DNA of 64,000 bases from Bacteroidota bacterium (GCA_947476185.1 CANJPX010000007.1:1-64000); one strand, 5' to 3'; positions 9,351 through 18,809 are shown, numbered from the stretch's first letter. Translations and numbers: made by a program. Notes: generated from the sequence alone by a model not told the origin.

Positions 9351-10337
9351 ATGTTAAAAGGAAAAGACCTTATTCTTGCTACCAAACCTTATGCTAAAGA
9401 AATACGCTGGAAAAGTTGGTATTATACACTTTCTACCTTCTTCTTACTGATCGTTTTTCTTCTTGGTACCTACTTCATCCCAAATATTTACGGGAAAATT
9501 TTATCTAGTATATTAAGTGCCACGTTTTTAGCACGTTTCTTTATGATTTTTCATGATTATCAACATCATGCCATTTTGCAAAAATCTATAATCGCCAACA
9601 TAATATTTACGATCTATGGATTTTATATGCTAACTCCATCGAGTATTTGGAAGCGCTCGCATGATCACCATCATAATAATAATGCAAAATTGTATGGTGC
9701 GAATATCGGATCCTTTCCAATAATGACAAAGCAAAAATTTATGGAGGCTTCTGAAAGTGATAGACGTATTTACCTCGCTATCCGTAATCCATTGAATATG
9801 ATCTTTGCATATTTCACCATGTTCATCTATGGAATGTGTCTTCAGTCATTCATTAGCAGTCCGAAAAGACATTGGGATTCAATAGTTACACTGATATTGC
9901 ATATTGGAATCGCCATATTATTAATAATCTATACAGGACCTTTAACATGGTTTCTCGCATTTTTTCTGCCCTTTTTTCTTTCTCACATGCTAGGCGCTTA
10001 TTTGTTTTATGCTCAACACACTTTTCCTGGTGTTGTTTTCAAAAGTAATACAGAATGGACCTATTCAGAAGCGGCATTAGAATCATCCAGTTATTTGAAA
10101 ATGAATCCCATAATGCGCTGGGCAACAGCAAATATCGGTTATCACCATATTCATCATTTAAATTCAAGAATACCTTTTTACCGTTTGCCAGAAGCAATGA
10201 AAAATATCCCTGAATTGCAGAATCCTTCAGTCACAACATTCAAACTTTCGGATATTATTTCTTGTTTAAGATTAAAACTATGGGATCCGGAACAAAACAG
10301 GATGATCCCTATATCGGAATTAAATCTTTCTCACTAA
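9351..10337 (+). CDS. fatty acid desaturase family protein
   Basis: His boxes HDYQHH, HDHHH, HHIHH in a multi-TM protein. Confidence 0.9.
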   Translation: MLKGKDLILATKPYAKEIRWKSWYYTLSTFFLLIVFLLGTYFIPNIYGKILSSILSATFLARFFMIFHDYQHHAILQKSIIANIIFTIYGFYMLTPSSIWKRSHDHHHNNNAKLYGANIGSFPIMTKQKFMEASESDRRIYLAIRNPLNMIFAYFTMFIYGMCLQSFISSPKRHWDSIVTLILHIGIAILLIIYTGPLTWFLAFFLPFFLSHMLGAYLFYAQHTFPGVVFKSNTEWTYSEAALESSSYLKMNPIMRWATANIGYHHIHHLNSRIPFYRLPEAMKNIPELQNPSVTTFKLSDIISCLRLKLWDPEQNRMIPISELNLSH

Positions 10338-10364
10338 TTTTTTTTCTGAATTCCTTGGGATAAA

Positions 10365-11396
10365 CTAGCTATTTTCTGCTATTTTATTTTGCTTTTCAAT
10401 TTGGTCAATACGTTTAACAATTGAATCCAGGTTGCGGAAATGAATGTATGCTTTTCTATATTTGGCAGCATCAAAGGCCGGAGAGCCCATATATACTTCC
10501 CCTTTTTTAGTAATACTTTTTGAGATCCCAGATTGGGCCGTAATAATTGTCTGATCAGCAATTTCAAGATGACCAACGATCCCGACCTGTCCGCTGAACA
10601 TACAATTTTTACCAATTTTTGAAGAACCGGCGACAACGCCATGCGCTGCAATGTATGTATTCTCGCCTATTTCAACATTATGCGCAATATGAACCAGGTT
10701 ATCAAACTTCACACCTTTCCTTAATATCGTTGATCCTAAAGTTGCTCTATCAATAGCACAGTTTGCTCCAATTTCAACATTATCCTCAATAATAACATTT
10801 CCTATCTGTGGAATTTTCTGGTTATCATTTTGCGGGTTAAATCGAAATCCATCGCTACCAATAACACTTCCAGAGTGGATGATACAATCTTTTCCAATCA
10901 CCGTTTCCGAATAGATCTTTACTCCTGCAAACAAAGTGGTATTATCACCAATAACAACATTTTCACCAATAAATACCTGAGGATATATTTTTACGTTATT
11001 TCCTATCTTTGCATTATCACTAACAACAGCAAATTCACCGGCATATATATCCGTTCCTGTTGTAGCAGTTTCGGAAATATAAGCGTGTTTTGAAATTCCT
11101 GTTTTATTAAGCTTCACCTGATTATACATTTCAAGCAATTTTGAAAATGCGGTCTCAGCACTATCAACCCTTATCAAGGTTGTATTAATTGGGGCTGTTA
11201 AAACAAGGTCTTTATTTACGATAACCAAAGAAGCTTTTGTTGTATATAAATACTGTGTGTATTTTGGATTTGCCAAAAAAGAAATCGATCCAGGTTCACC
11301 TTCTTCAATTTTTGAAAGTTTGCTGATTTTAACTGTTGAATCGCCTTCAATTTGTCCTTGCAAAAGTCCGGCTATTTGTTGAGCAGAAAATTCCAT
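10365..11396 (-). CDS. lpxD: UDP-3-O-(3-hydroxymyristoyl)glucosamine N-acyltransferase
   Basis: Left-handed beta-helix hexapeptides; GSVIGSDGFRFNPQ, NVEIGANCAIDRATLGSTIL, HIAHNVEIGENTYIAAHGVVAGSSKIGKN. Confidence 0.95.
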   Translation of the reverse strand: MEFSAQQIAGLLQGQIEGDSTVKISKLSKIEEGEPGSISFLANPKYTQYLYTTKASLVIVNKDLVLTAPINTTLIRVDSAETAFSKLLEMYNQVKLNKTGISKHAYISETATTGTDIYAGEFAVVSDNAKIGNNVKIYPQVFIGENVVIGDNTTLFAGVKIYSETVIGKDCIIHSGSVIGSDGFRFNPQNDNQKIPQIGNVIIEDNVEIGANCAIDRATLGSTILRKGVKFDNLVHIAHNVEIGENTYIAAHGVVAGSSKIGKNCMFSGQVGIVGHLEIADQTIITAQSGISKSITKKGEVYMGSPAFDAAKYRKAYIHFRNLDSIVKRIDQIEKQNKIAENS

Positions 11397-11447
11397 ATTT
11401 AATTTTTATTTAAAAAGAAAAAAACAATCATTTTTATATGCTGCATA

Positions 11448-12542
11448 TTAGGACTCATCCAAAGCCATCGCAACAGAATAGCCTCTCCACTTATTAATAA
11501 CAGAAAGCATATCCTGAGGAATGTCCGAATCAAAATGAATATATTTTCCTGTAATCGGATGATTAAATCCTAATGATTTTGCGTGCAATGCATGACGTGG
11601 TAAAATAGTAAAACAATTTTCCACAAACTGCTTATACTTGGCAAATGTTGTCCCTTTCAAGATACGGTCTCCGCCATAGGTTTCATCGTTAAACAAAGAA
11701 TGGCCGATGTGCTGCATATGCGCACGAATTTGATGGGTACGACCTGTCTCTAATTTACATTGTATCAACGTAACATATCCGAAACGTTCCAAAACTTTAT
11801 AATGTGTTACTGCATGTTTTCCTTCTTCACTATCGATTGGAAAAACATCCATTTTTTTTCTGTCTTTTAAATGACGACCAATATTTCCAGTTACAGTTCC
11901 TTCATCTTCTTGAAAATCGCCCCAAACAAGTGCATAATATATCCTGTCTAAATTCCTATCGAAAAAGTCTTTTGCTAATTTCACCATTGCTTTCTCACTT
12001 TTCGCAACAACCATTATTCCACTGGTATTTTTATCCAATCGGTGAACCAATCCGGGACGCAGCAAAGCCTGTTCTTTCGACTTTTTGGTAGCCTCGATTG
12101 TAGCAGCATATCTGCTTATAGGTAATTGCTGGAAATGATACGCCAAGGCATTCACCAATGTTCCTTTGTAATTTCCATAACCAGGATGAACAACCATTCC
12201 CGGATCTTTGTTCACGATGATCAGATCATCATCTTCAAAAACAATATTAACTGGAATATTTTGAGGGATAAGCTCCGTTTCACGCGGAGGGTGAGCGAAA
12301 ACAACGGTAATTACATCTAAAGGTTTTACTTTATAATTTGATTTTACCGGCTTATCATTAACCAGGATATTCCCATTTTCAGCAGATTGCTGAATTTTTG
12401 AACGCGTGGCGTTTTGTGTTTTGCTGATCAGATATTTATCAATGCGAAGCAGCGACTGCCCCTTATCAACAACCACCCTAAGGTGCTCAAACAGTTCCTG
12501 ATCATCATTGTCTTCTACTACATCTAAACCTTCTTCAATCAT
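11448..12542 (-). CDS. rluD: RluA/RluD family pseudouridine synthase
   Basis: S4 domain plus VHRLDKNTSGIMVVAKS catalytic motif and GRTHQIRAHMQHIGHSLFNDETYGG. Confidence 0.93.
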   Translation of the reverse strand: MIEEGLDVVEDNDDQELFEHLRVVVDKGQSLLRIDKYLISKTQNATRSKIQQSAENGNILVNDKPVKSNYKVKPLDVITVVFAHPPRETELIPQNIPVNIVFEDDDLIIVNKDPGMVVHPGYGNYKGTLVNALAYHFQQLPISRYAATIEATKKSKEQALLRPGLVHRLDKNTSGIMVVAKSEKAMVKLAKDFFDRNLDRIYYALVWGDFQEDEGTVTGNIGRHLKDRKKMDVFPIDSEEGKHAVTHYKVLERFGYVTLIQCKLETGRTHQIRAHMQHIGHSLFNDETYGGDRILKGTTFAKYKQFVENCFTILPRHALHAKSLGFNHPITGKYIHFDSDIPQDMLSVINKWRGYSVAMALDES

Positions 12543-12561
12543 CAGGATACTTTAAAAATGT

Positions 12562-14433
12562 TTATTTTACTTTAATGAACTTTAGTGTTGTTGTATTTTT
12601 TTCGTCATTCAAACGAACAAAATAAATACCATTATCAAGATTTGAAATATCGATAAGACCAGAATAAACCGCATTATCAATAATTACTTTTCCCAACAGA
12701 TCAACAATTGAAAACATAATCTTTTCATTTGTATTTCCGGTATTGATAAACAACCGGTCATTCGCAGGATTGGGATATAAAGAAAAATCGTTCGTTTTAT
12801 TATCAGTGTTTAAGATTCCTGTAAATTCTGATGCAGCACCAAAAACAGGATGCACCATCAATGAGCCTACAAAAGGAGAAGTGTTCCAAGAACCGCTTAC
12901 ATTATAAAATATTTTCGATTGGGTATTTGTATTTTTATCTACACCGACATTTAAAAACTGATTTGTATTTTGTGTAAAACCAACATAAAATGTACCCGGA
13001 TTCAAATACAAAGGAGCATCCAATTTATACCGAATAAATTGATTATGCGTTACCATACCATAGACAGGACTTTGAGCTAAACTACCTGTATAAACAGCAG
13101 CTCCAGGAACACCGCCTCCATCAATCCAAACATTCAGATTGAATGTATAAATGGAGGTATTAGTCATGAAGGGGTTAAAATAAATATCAATATATTGTAT
13201 AGAATCCGCTACATTCAAAATAAATTTTTCTGCGAGTTGGGCATATAAAGTGCTTAAACCAAAGGAATTTTCAGCGGTTCCATCATCGTAGGAAAAATAG
13301 TTGGTAAGGTCTTGCACATGGCGTACTGTGTCATTCCCTCTTTCATTATCGGGAGTTGAATTCACAACACTTTCAATTGTGTAACGCGCAGCAGTAGTTA
13401 AAGCTGGGATCGTAAAATTAACAGCAGGATTTGTAAAAGGTGCGTAGTTCATGTATCCTGCAGTTGAAAACGGATCAATATTAAAACTTCCTCCTGAATA
13501 CGTAGTATTTACCTGAGTTCCTGCATCATCATACATTTTATAAATAAAACTTCCATTTTTTATTGCTGTATGATTATTGCGTATCGTTGTATTATAATTC
13601 AATTTCATATCCGCTGTAGCATACTGTTTCCAAGGCATAGCAGAATAAGTATTCAATAATGAAGCGGTATTATACACAAATGCAACATCCTCAAAAGTTG
13701 TATCATTTTGATTTCTAGTCTTATTTAAATATACATAATCAATATTCCAATGATCTGTATTTCCGCTAATGGTAGCCTTATTATAAAAACGAAATTGAAA
13801 TCCATCTTTCAGAAAGGCCGTATCTACAATAGGGATCATAACCAAAGTCCAGGAACTATCTGTTGCTGCAAGAATGCTGCCTTTTAATGCCCAAACATTT
13901 TGCCAAACACCAGAGGAGTGTTTGAACTGAACCACCAGTGAATCAGTGTATTCAGGAGCATTTCCAATACCTTGGGGCTGACAATAGAAACTAAAATAGA
14001 TGGAATCGCTGGCCGGTAAATTTAAATGAATCGGTTTTGAAGTAAGGTAATCTGCAAGTGCAGAAGTTGAAGCCCCGGCAGTAAAATCATAAGGGTAACC
14101 GTTATAATCCAATCCATCAAAGGTTGCTACACCAAGTGTAATAGGAGCTTTGGCAAAATCGCGATTAATATATACTCTATTATCCAACCAAAATGAAGTA
14201 TCCGGATAAGGCCCTTCAGATGAAAAATCATCTAAGATCCCTTTTGCACCAAGACTCAAAGTATCTGTAGGAGAAGGTAATCTGAGGGTAGATTTTAGCT
14301 GATCATATTTACTGATGATCACCTGATTGGTAGTTAATTCATTTTCAACCAAACCTTGACTAAAACAAAGATTAGTTAGAAACAACAGGCAGATCGCTGC
14401 ATTAATTTTTTTAGTCAAAATTCGGATCATCAT
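12562..14433 (-). CDS. T9SS type A sorting domain-containing secreted protein
   Basis: Signal peptide; C-term LYPNPANDRLFINTG...GIYFVRLNDEKNTTTLKFIKVK. Confidence 0.9.
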   Translation of the reverse strand: MMIRILTKKINAAICLLFLTNLCFSQGLVENELTTNQVIISKYDQLKSTLRLPSPTDTLSLGAKGILDDFSSEGPYPDTSFWLDNRVYINRDFAKAPITLGVATFDGLDYNGYPYDFTAGASTSALADYLTSKPIHLNLPASDSIYFSFYCQPQGIGNAPEYTDSLVVQFKHSSGVWQNVWALKGSILAATDSSWTLVMIPIVDTAFLKDGFQFRFYNKATISGNTDHWNIDYVYLNKTRNQNDTTFEDVAFVYNTASLLNTYSAMPWKQYATADMKLNYNTTIRNNHTAIKNGSFIYKMYDDAGTQVNTTYSGGSFNIDPFSTAGYMNYAPFTNPAVNFTIPALTTAARYTIESVVNSTPDNERGNDTVRHVQDLTNYFSYDDGTAENSFGLSTLYAQLAEKFILNVADSIQYIDIYFNPFMTNTSIYTFNLNVWIDGGGVPGAAVYTGSLAQSPVYGMVTHNQFIRYKLDAPLYLNPGTFYVGFTQNTNQFLNVGVDKNTNTQSKIFYNVSGSWNTSPFVGSLMVHPVFGAASEFTGILNTDNKTNDFSLYPNPANDRLFINTGNTNEKIMFSIVDLLGKVIIDNAVYSGLIDISNLDNGIYFVRLNDEKNTTTLKFIKVK

Positions 14434-15238
14434 TTTTTACACTTGAAGTATCAGGGATTGCGGAAAGTTTGTTTTTATCACTTGTAAAATATAGGTCAAC
14501 TGTTCCACCCATTTTAATCATTACATCTCTAATACAAGATGGTATTTGTCGATATACTCTTCCATTTATTGAATCTTTGGCTACATCAAAATTAACAGCT
14601 CCAATAGTCAAGGAAGCTTCCGCTAATTTTTCCATTGCTTCTCTACGGGATAAGCCGTATAAACAAGGTACACCAACTTCTTCATCGCTTAATCCTTTTC
14701 CAATGATCAAATCGATCACAGTTCCTTTTTCAATTTTTTCGCCGGGTGCAATATTTTTACCTTTTACCATTTGCTCCAACACACAATTAGCACATTGGTC
14801 CGGAACAAATTTTGTTTTACCCATCTTTAATCCGAAAGTTGTTATCATAGCAGCTGCTTGTCTTAAAGAGCGATCAATCAACTTTGGCATTTGAATACTA
14901 GGAGGTAATACAGAAGTAACATAAAGGTAAATGGTTCTCCCCTCTTTTACTTCAGCCTTTGCCTCAGGCTCCTGCTTAATAACAACACCCTTTTTAGCTT
15001 TTGTATCATATAGAGAATCAATTACCAAGTAACGTAAATTTTTATCCGCAACAAACTTGTCTAACTCTTTAATACCAACTCCTGAAAAATCAGGTACAGA
15101 AACTGTTTCATTATGATTTGTGGTATTCCCTAACCAGGAAATGATGAACCAGCATATCAAAGAAACTGACACAATGTAAATGGTCAAATGTTTTAGAAAT
15201 GTTTTGCTCTTTATAAATTGTAATAGCCCTTTAAACAT
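14411..15238 (-). CDS. PASTA domain-containing membrane protein
   Basis: N-terminal TM, then PASTA repeats (VPDFSGVGIKELDKFV..., MPKLIDRSLRQAAAMI..., VPCLYGLSRREAMEKL...). ORF track start 15250; 3' end overlaps the next gene by 23 bp. Confidence 0.9.
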   Translation of the reverse strand: MFKGLLQFIKSKTFLKHLTIYIVSVSLICWFIISWLGNTTNHNETVSVPDFSGVGIKELDKFVADKNLRYLVIDSLYDTKAKKGVVIKQEPEAKAEVKEGRTIYLYVTSVLPPSIQMPKLIDRSLRQAAAMITTFGLKMGKTKFVPDQCANCVLEQMVKGKNIAPGEKIEKGTVIDLIIGKGLSDEEVGVPCLYGLSRREAMEKLAEASLTIGAVNFDVAKDSINGRVYRQIPSCIRDVMIKMGGTVDLYFTSDKNKLSAIPDTSSVKNDDPNFD

Positions 15239-15321
15239 AAATGGTTGCAATCGAAATTAGACTACGAAGGTACGAATTTTAAGGAAACGAAAAAAAGGGG
15301 TGTAAATTGTATTTAGCGTCC

Positions 15322-15350
15322 ATAAAAAATCGATTTTCATCAAAAATCGA
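15322..15350 (-). terminator. low-GC hairpin after the GIY-YIG ORF
   Basis: TCGATTTT-CATCA-AAAATCGA 8-bp stem with A-run at left (T-run on minus strand). Confidence 0.5.
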
Positions 15351-15355
15351 ACACG

Positions 15356-15697
15356 CTACGTCACACAGAGCGGAGTCGAAGTGTTGCCTGTCAAATTCAG
15401 ATAATTACTCTGATTTTTGCAAACGGATAATTCTTTCAGCCTCTCCCAATTGCTACTTATTAAAGCTATTTTCTTTGCCCGTGTCCAGCCTTTCAGTTTT
15501 TTTTCGAATCTGATTGGAAAAGATGCATCATTAAATAATTCATAAAAAACTATTTCTAAAGGTTGCCTTGAAAAAGTGTAGCAATTTTTGTTAATTCCAT
15601 TAACGTGTAGCACAAATCTCATTTCTAAATTATTAGTTACCCCAATATAAAATGAATCAGCAGAACATTTTAATATATAAACAAACATTTTTTTCAT
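15356..15697 (-). CDS. GIY-YIG nuclease superfamily protein
   Basis: MKKMFVYILKCSADSFYIGVTNNLEMRFVLHVNG...RFEKKLKGWTRAKKIALI; the last codons (TSTPLCVT*) lie inside a REP-like repeat. Confidence 0.9.
   Translation of the reverse strand: MKKMFVYILKCSADSFYIGVTNNLEMRFVLHVNGINKNCYTFSRQPLEIVFYELFNDASFPIRFEKKLKGWTRAKKIALISSNWERLKELSVCKNQSNYLNLTGNTSTPLCVT
15360..15381. repeat. REP-like repeat copy 1 (overlaps GIY-YIG 3' end)
   Basis: GTCACACAGAGCGGAGTCGAAG; 20/22 match to the reverse complement of 15760-15781. Confidence 0.85.
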
Positions 15698-15759
15698 AAA
15701 AAAATTATCAATGTATTAATAAATAAAAAGGAGTTTTTGATTGACAAACGTTTGTCGCC

Positions 15760-15781
15760 CTTCGACTCCGCTCAGGGTGAC
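15760..15781. repeat. REP-like repeat copy 2
   Basis: CTTCGACTCCGCTCAGGGTGAC. Confidence 0.85.
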
Positions 15782-15799
15782 CAAACCGAACCCTGTGTG

Positions 15800-15841
15800 G
15801 TCATGTTGAGCTTGGCCTGTGCTGAGCTTTTGTCGAAGCAT
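15800..15841. repeat. REP-like repeat copy 3, with internal insertion
   Basis: GTCATGTTGAGCTTGGCCTGTGCTGAGCTTTTGTCGAAGCAT. Confidence 0.75.
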
Positions 15842-15866
15842 CGAAACATTTGTGTATGCTTTTCCA

Positions 15867-15891
15867 CCCCTTCGATAAACTCAGGGTGACC
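15867..15891. repeat. REP-like repeat copy 4
   Basis: CCCCTTCGATAAACTCAGGGTGACC. Confidence 0.75.
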
Positions 15892-15963
15892 TCACCGCTC
15901 CGACATTTTGCACCATGACCTGACAATGATATTTTCAAAAAATCATTCTAAGAAAAATAAAAA

Positions 15964-18669
15964 CTATTTCAATTCCATTTTTCGTTTTTGAAAACCAAAA
16001 TCTAAGATCTTGTCAATAAAATCGTATGGTTTATAGCCATTGATGGCTGTTTGATGAAAGATGCAGGTTGCAGGGGTCATGCCGGGCAAAGAATTCACTT
16101 CAATAAAGATTACTTCTACCCGATTCACATCGTAGATCCGGACAAATGCATCAATACGAGTGTACCCGTTAATGTTCAATAATTTTGCAGCTGCACCTAA
16201 TGTTTGTTTTACTTTATCGGAAATGTGCTGACGTTCTTTCAAATCTTTTGAATAACGCGCCGGAGTAATATTCTGACCTTGACCTGCCAGAAACTTTTCT
16301 TCCAATGACAACACTTCGCCTTCACTTAATGCTTCTGATGCTTCAAAAACTTCGTAGTGCACATTGCCTTCTTTATCAAATTTGGTAAGCATTCCGCCCG
16401 TTACTTCCAAAAAGTGTTTCGCATCTTTTTTTGAGATCAATTCTTCCACCAATATAACCGACTTTTTAGGGAATTCTTCTTTGTCTTTTATATGCAATAA
16501 TTGTGCAGCTGCATGTTCCAATTTTTCTTCCTTCCGGAAAATCAGTTTCGCAAAAGCTACAAACTCTTCAGGTGTTTTAATTTTTTTTACTGCTGAGGAA
16601 CATCCATCATCCACAGGCTTTGCGATAAACGGATAATGGATCTTGTCCTTAATAGTATTTAATACTTTTGTATGATCCGCATTCCAATCCACTTCCGTAA
16701 CCAACAAATGTTCGGCAACAAGAAAACCATTTTGTTTTAAGATCTCATTGGTTCTGTATTTATCAATTGTAATTTGAGAACTTGCAACACCCGAACCATT
16801 GTAAGGCAAACCAACTCTTTCCAAATTAGCTTGTATAGCGCCGTCTTCACCTGGTCGACCATGCAGCGCAATAAAAACACAATCAACCATTTCACCCAAC
16901 TCTTCGTATGTAATTTTTTTAGGCTTTGCTAAATTGTCGGTGTTCGAATATTTTGTTGTAATGGCCGAACATTCATTCATGATCTCTTTTACAAGATCAT
17001 GAATTTTATAATTATCGATCTTATCTTTTATATCATCTGCATTATCTTTCAATAAAATATTTACAGGTATTTGATACATGATATGTTCCTCATTGCTTCC
17101 AGTAAGGAACACAGGAATAGGTTCATATTTAATGGATGAAGCTAATTTCTCATAAATATTTCTGCCACTTTCAACCGAAATATGTCGTTCGGAAGAATAA
17201 CCTCCCAATACTACAGCCACCTTGATCTTATTGGTTGCCGCATTTTTATCCAATTTGATAGCGCTATCTAATTTATTTAACAGCTCATCAAAGACTCCGC
17301 TATTCCTAGTTGCGATAATTCGTTGAGCCAATGAGGTACGAATGATATACGTAAGAAATTGTGAAGGATTCAAACCTATTTCAGCTGCCTGGTGGAAGAA
17401 AAAAGAAGAAGGCATCATTCCAGAAGTGGTGTTCGGATCATTCAAAAAGATCTTTCCTTCATTGGAAATGAAACCATCAATACGTGCATATACGTCGAAA
17501 TTCAGCGCATAAAACAAACGTTCACATTCCTTACGGATTGCTTGAATTTGAGTATTCGGCAGATCGATCGGAGTAATCTTGCGAGATAAACCGGGTAAAT
17601 ATTTTGAGCGGTAATCGAATAATTCTTTACCTTTTCTTATCTCGGTCGGTGGCAACGCAATGGCTTTTCCAGCCTCATCCTGAGCTACAATGCAAGAAAA
17701 TTCTTTCCCTTCAATAAATCCTTCGATAAGCACTTTACTTTCTCCATCCAAAGCAGACAAAACAACACCTTCATTTTCTGTTTCAAAAGTTTTATCCAGA
17801 TATTCAATTAAATCTTGTGGATGATATGCAATGCTTTCAACTTTCAACGTTGAACTTTGAACTTTTACCGGCATGCCAATTCCTTCACGAATATCAGCCA
17901 GTTCACGAATAAAAATATTTTTTCCGACAGTATCTAATTTATTCCAATCTGCAGCATCTAGCCATTTGGTAAAAAAAGCCTTTTCAACAGCTTCCATGAA
18001 TTTAAAATTATCATCCTCATGTAAAATACTTATCCCGATGGAAGAGCCTTGATTGGCAGGCTTTATAACAAGCGGCAGACCAATTTCTTTTTTTGCTTTT
18101 TCAAAAGCATTCTTACAATCACCATTAATATATGTATTTCTGTTAATTGTAAAAAACTTCGGACTATTAAATCCAGCATTTACCATAAGACGTTTTTGAA
18201 CGCTTTTATCGATGCCGATAGCAGAAGGTAAAATTCCGGAGCCAGAATATGGTATTCCAAGATATTCAAACAATCCTTGAATTTTACCATCTTCACCGTA
18301 TGAACCATGCAGACATAAAAAGGCGAAATCGAAATGCAATTTAAGTTCATTAGGTGCTAGTTTCTTCCCAATTTTGCTGATAATTTCAAGTTGCTGATCA
18401 TCCGATAATTTTCCAATTTGCTCTGTATAAATTTGAAAATCACCATCCTTGGTTGGAATAAATTCTGACGGAGGATAAAAATCGCGAATACTACCTTTAT
18501 AGACATATTCCCAGTTAAGCAAAACAAAATTCCCGAAACTATCCACAAAAACGGGAATTGCCTCGAAAAGAGATTTATTTAGATTATCGTAAACTGTTCG
18601 TCCGCCCGCAAATGAAATTTCCCGTTCCTTAGAAAAGCCGCCAAAAATGATCCCTATTTTTATTTTCAT
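15964..18669 (-). CDS. ddl: double-length (tandem) D-alanine--D-alanine ligase family protein
   Basis: Two complete Ddl-like modules: IIFGGFSKEREISFAGGR...HGSYGEDGKIQGLFEYLGIPYSGSG...IKPANQGSSIG and VVLGGYSSERHISVESGR...HGRPGEDGAIQANLERVGLPYNGSG...IEVNSLPGMTPA. Confidence 0.92.
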   Translation of the reverse strand: MKIKIGIIFGGFSKEREISFAGGRTVYDNLNKSLFEAIPVFVDSFGNFVLLNWEYVYKGSIRDFYPPSEFIPTKDGDFQIYTEQIGKLSDDQQLEIISKIGKKLAPNELKLHFDFAFLCLHGSYGEDGKIQGLFEYLGIPYSGSGILPSAIGIDKSVQKRLMVNAGFNSPKFFTINRNTYINGDCKNAFEKAKKEIGLPLVIKPANQGSSIGISILHEDDNFKFMEAVEKAFFTKWLDAADWNKLDTVGKNIFIRELADIREGIGMPVKVQSSTLKVESIAYHPQDLIEYLDKTFETENEGVVLSALDGESKVLIEGFIEGKEFSCIVAQDEAGKAIALPPTEIRKGKELFDYRSKYLPGLSRKITPIDLPNTQIQAIRKECERLFYALNFDVYARIDGFISNEGKIFLNDPNTTSGMMPSSFFFHQAAEIGLNPSQFLTYIIRTSLAQRIIATRNSGVFDELLNKLDSAIKLDKNAATNKIKVAVVLGGYSSERHISVESGRNIYEKLASSIKYEPIPVFLTGSNEEHIMYQIPVNILLKDNADDIKDKIDNYKIHDLVKEIMNECSAITTKYSNTDNLAKPKKITYEELGEMVDCVFIALHGRPGEDGAIQANLERVGLPYNGSGVASSQITIDKYRTNEILKQNGFLVAEHLLVTEVDWNADHTKVLNTIKDKIHYPFIAKPVDDGCSSAVKKIKTPEEFVAFAKLIFRKEEKLEHAAAQLLHIKDKEEFPKKSVILVEELISKKDAKHFLEVTGGMLTKFDKEGNVHYEVFEASEALSEGEVLSLEEKFLAGQGQNITPARYSKDLKERQHISDKVKQTLGAAAKLLNINGYTRIDAFVRIYDVNRVEVIFIEVNSLPGMTPATCIFHQTAINGYKPYDFIDKILDFGFQKRKMELK
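17834..17866. repeat. heptad-type palindromic repeat inside the ddl coding region
   Basis: CTTTCAACTTTCAACGTTGAACTTTGAACTTTT, encoding KVQSSTLKVES in frame on the minus strand; core TTCAACGTTGAA. Confidence 0.7.
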
Positions 18670-18809
18670 ATACCTTACACTTGCCTACCCATAAGGGAAA
18701 GACATATTAAATTTATTAAAACTGATACTGACTCAAATTAATATCCACACCAATTGGTATCTGACAAAAATTATAGTTCTTACAAAATTAAGATTATCGA
18801 AGCGTGTAT

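Noticed and set aside
15307-15513. 68-aa plus-strand ORF across the GIY-YIG 3' end
   Set aside because: Antisense to GIY-YIG and built partly from the REP-like repeat; no independent support.
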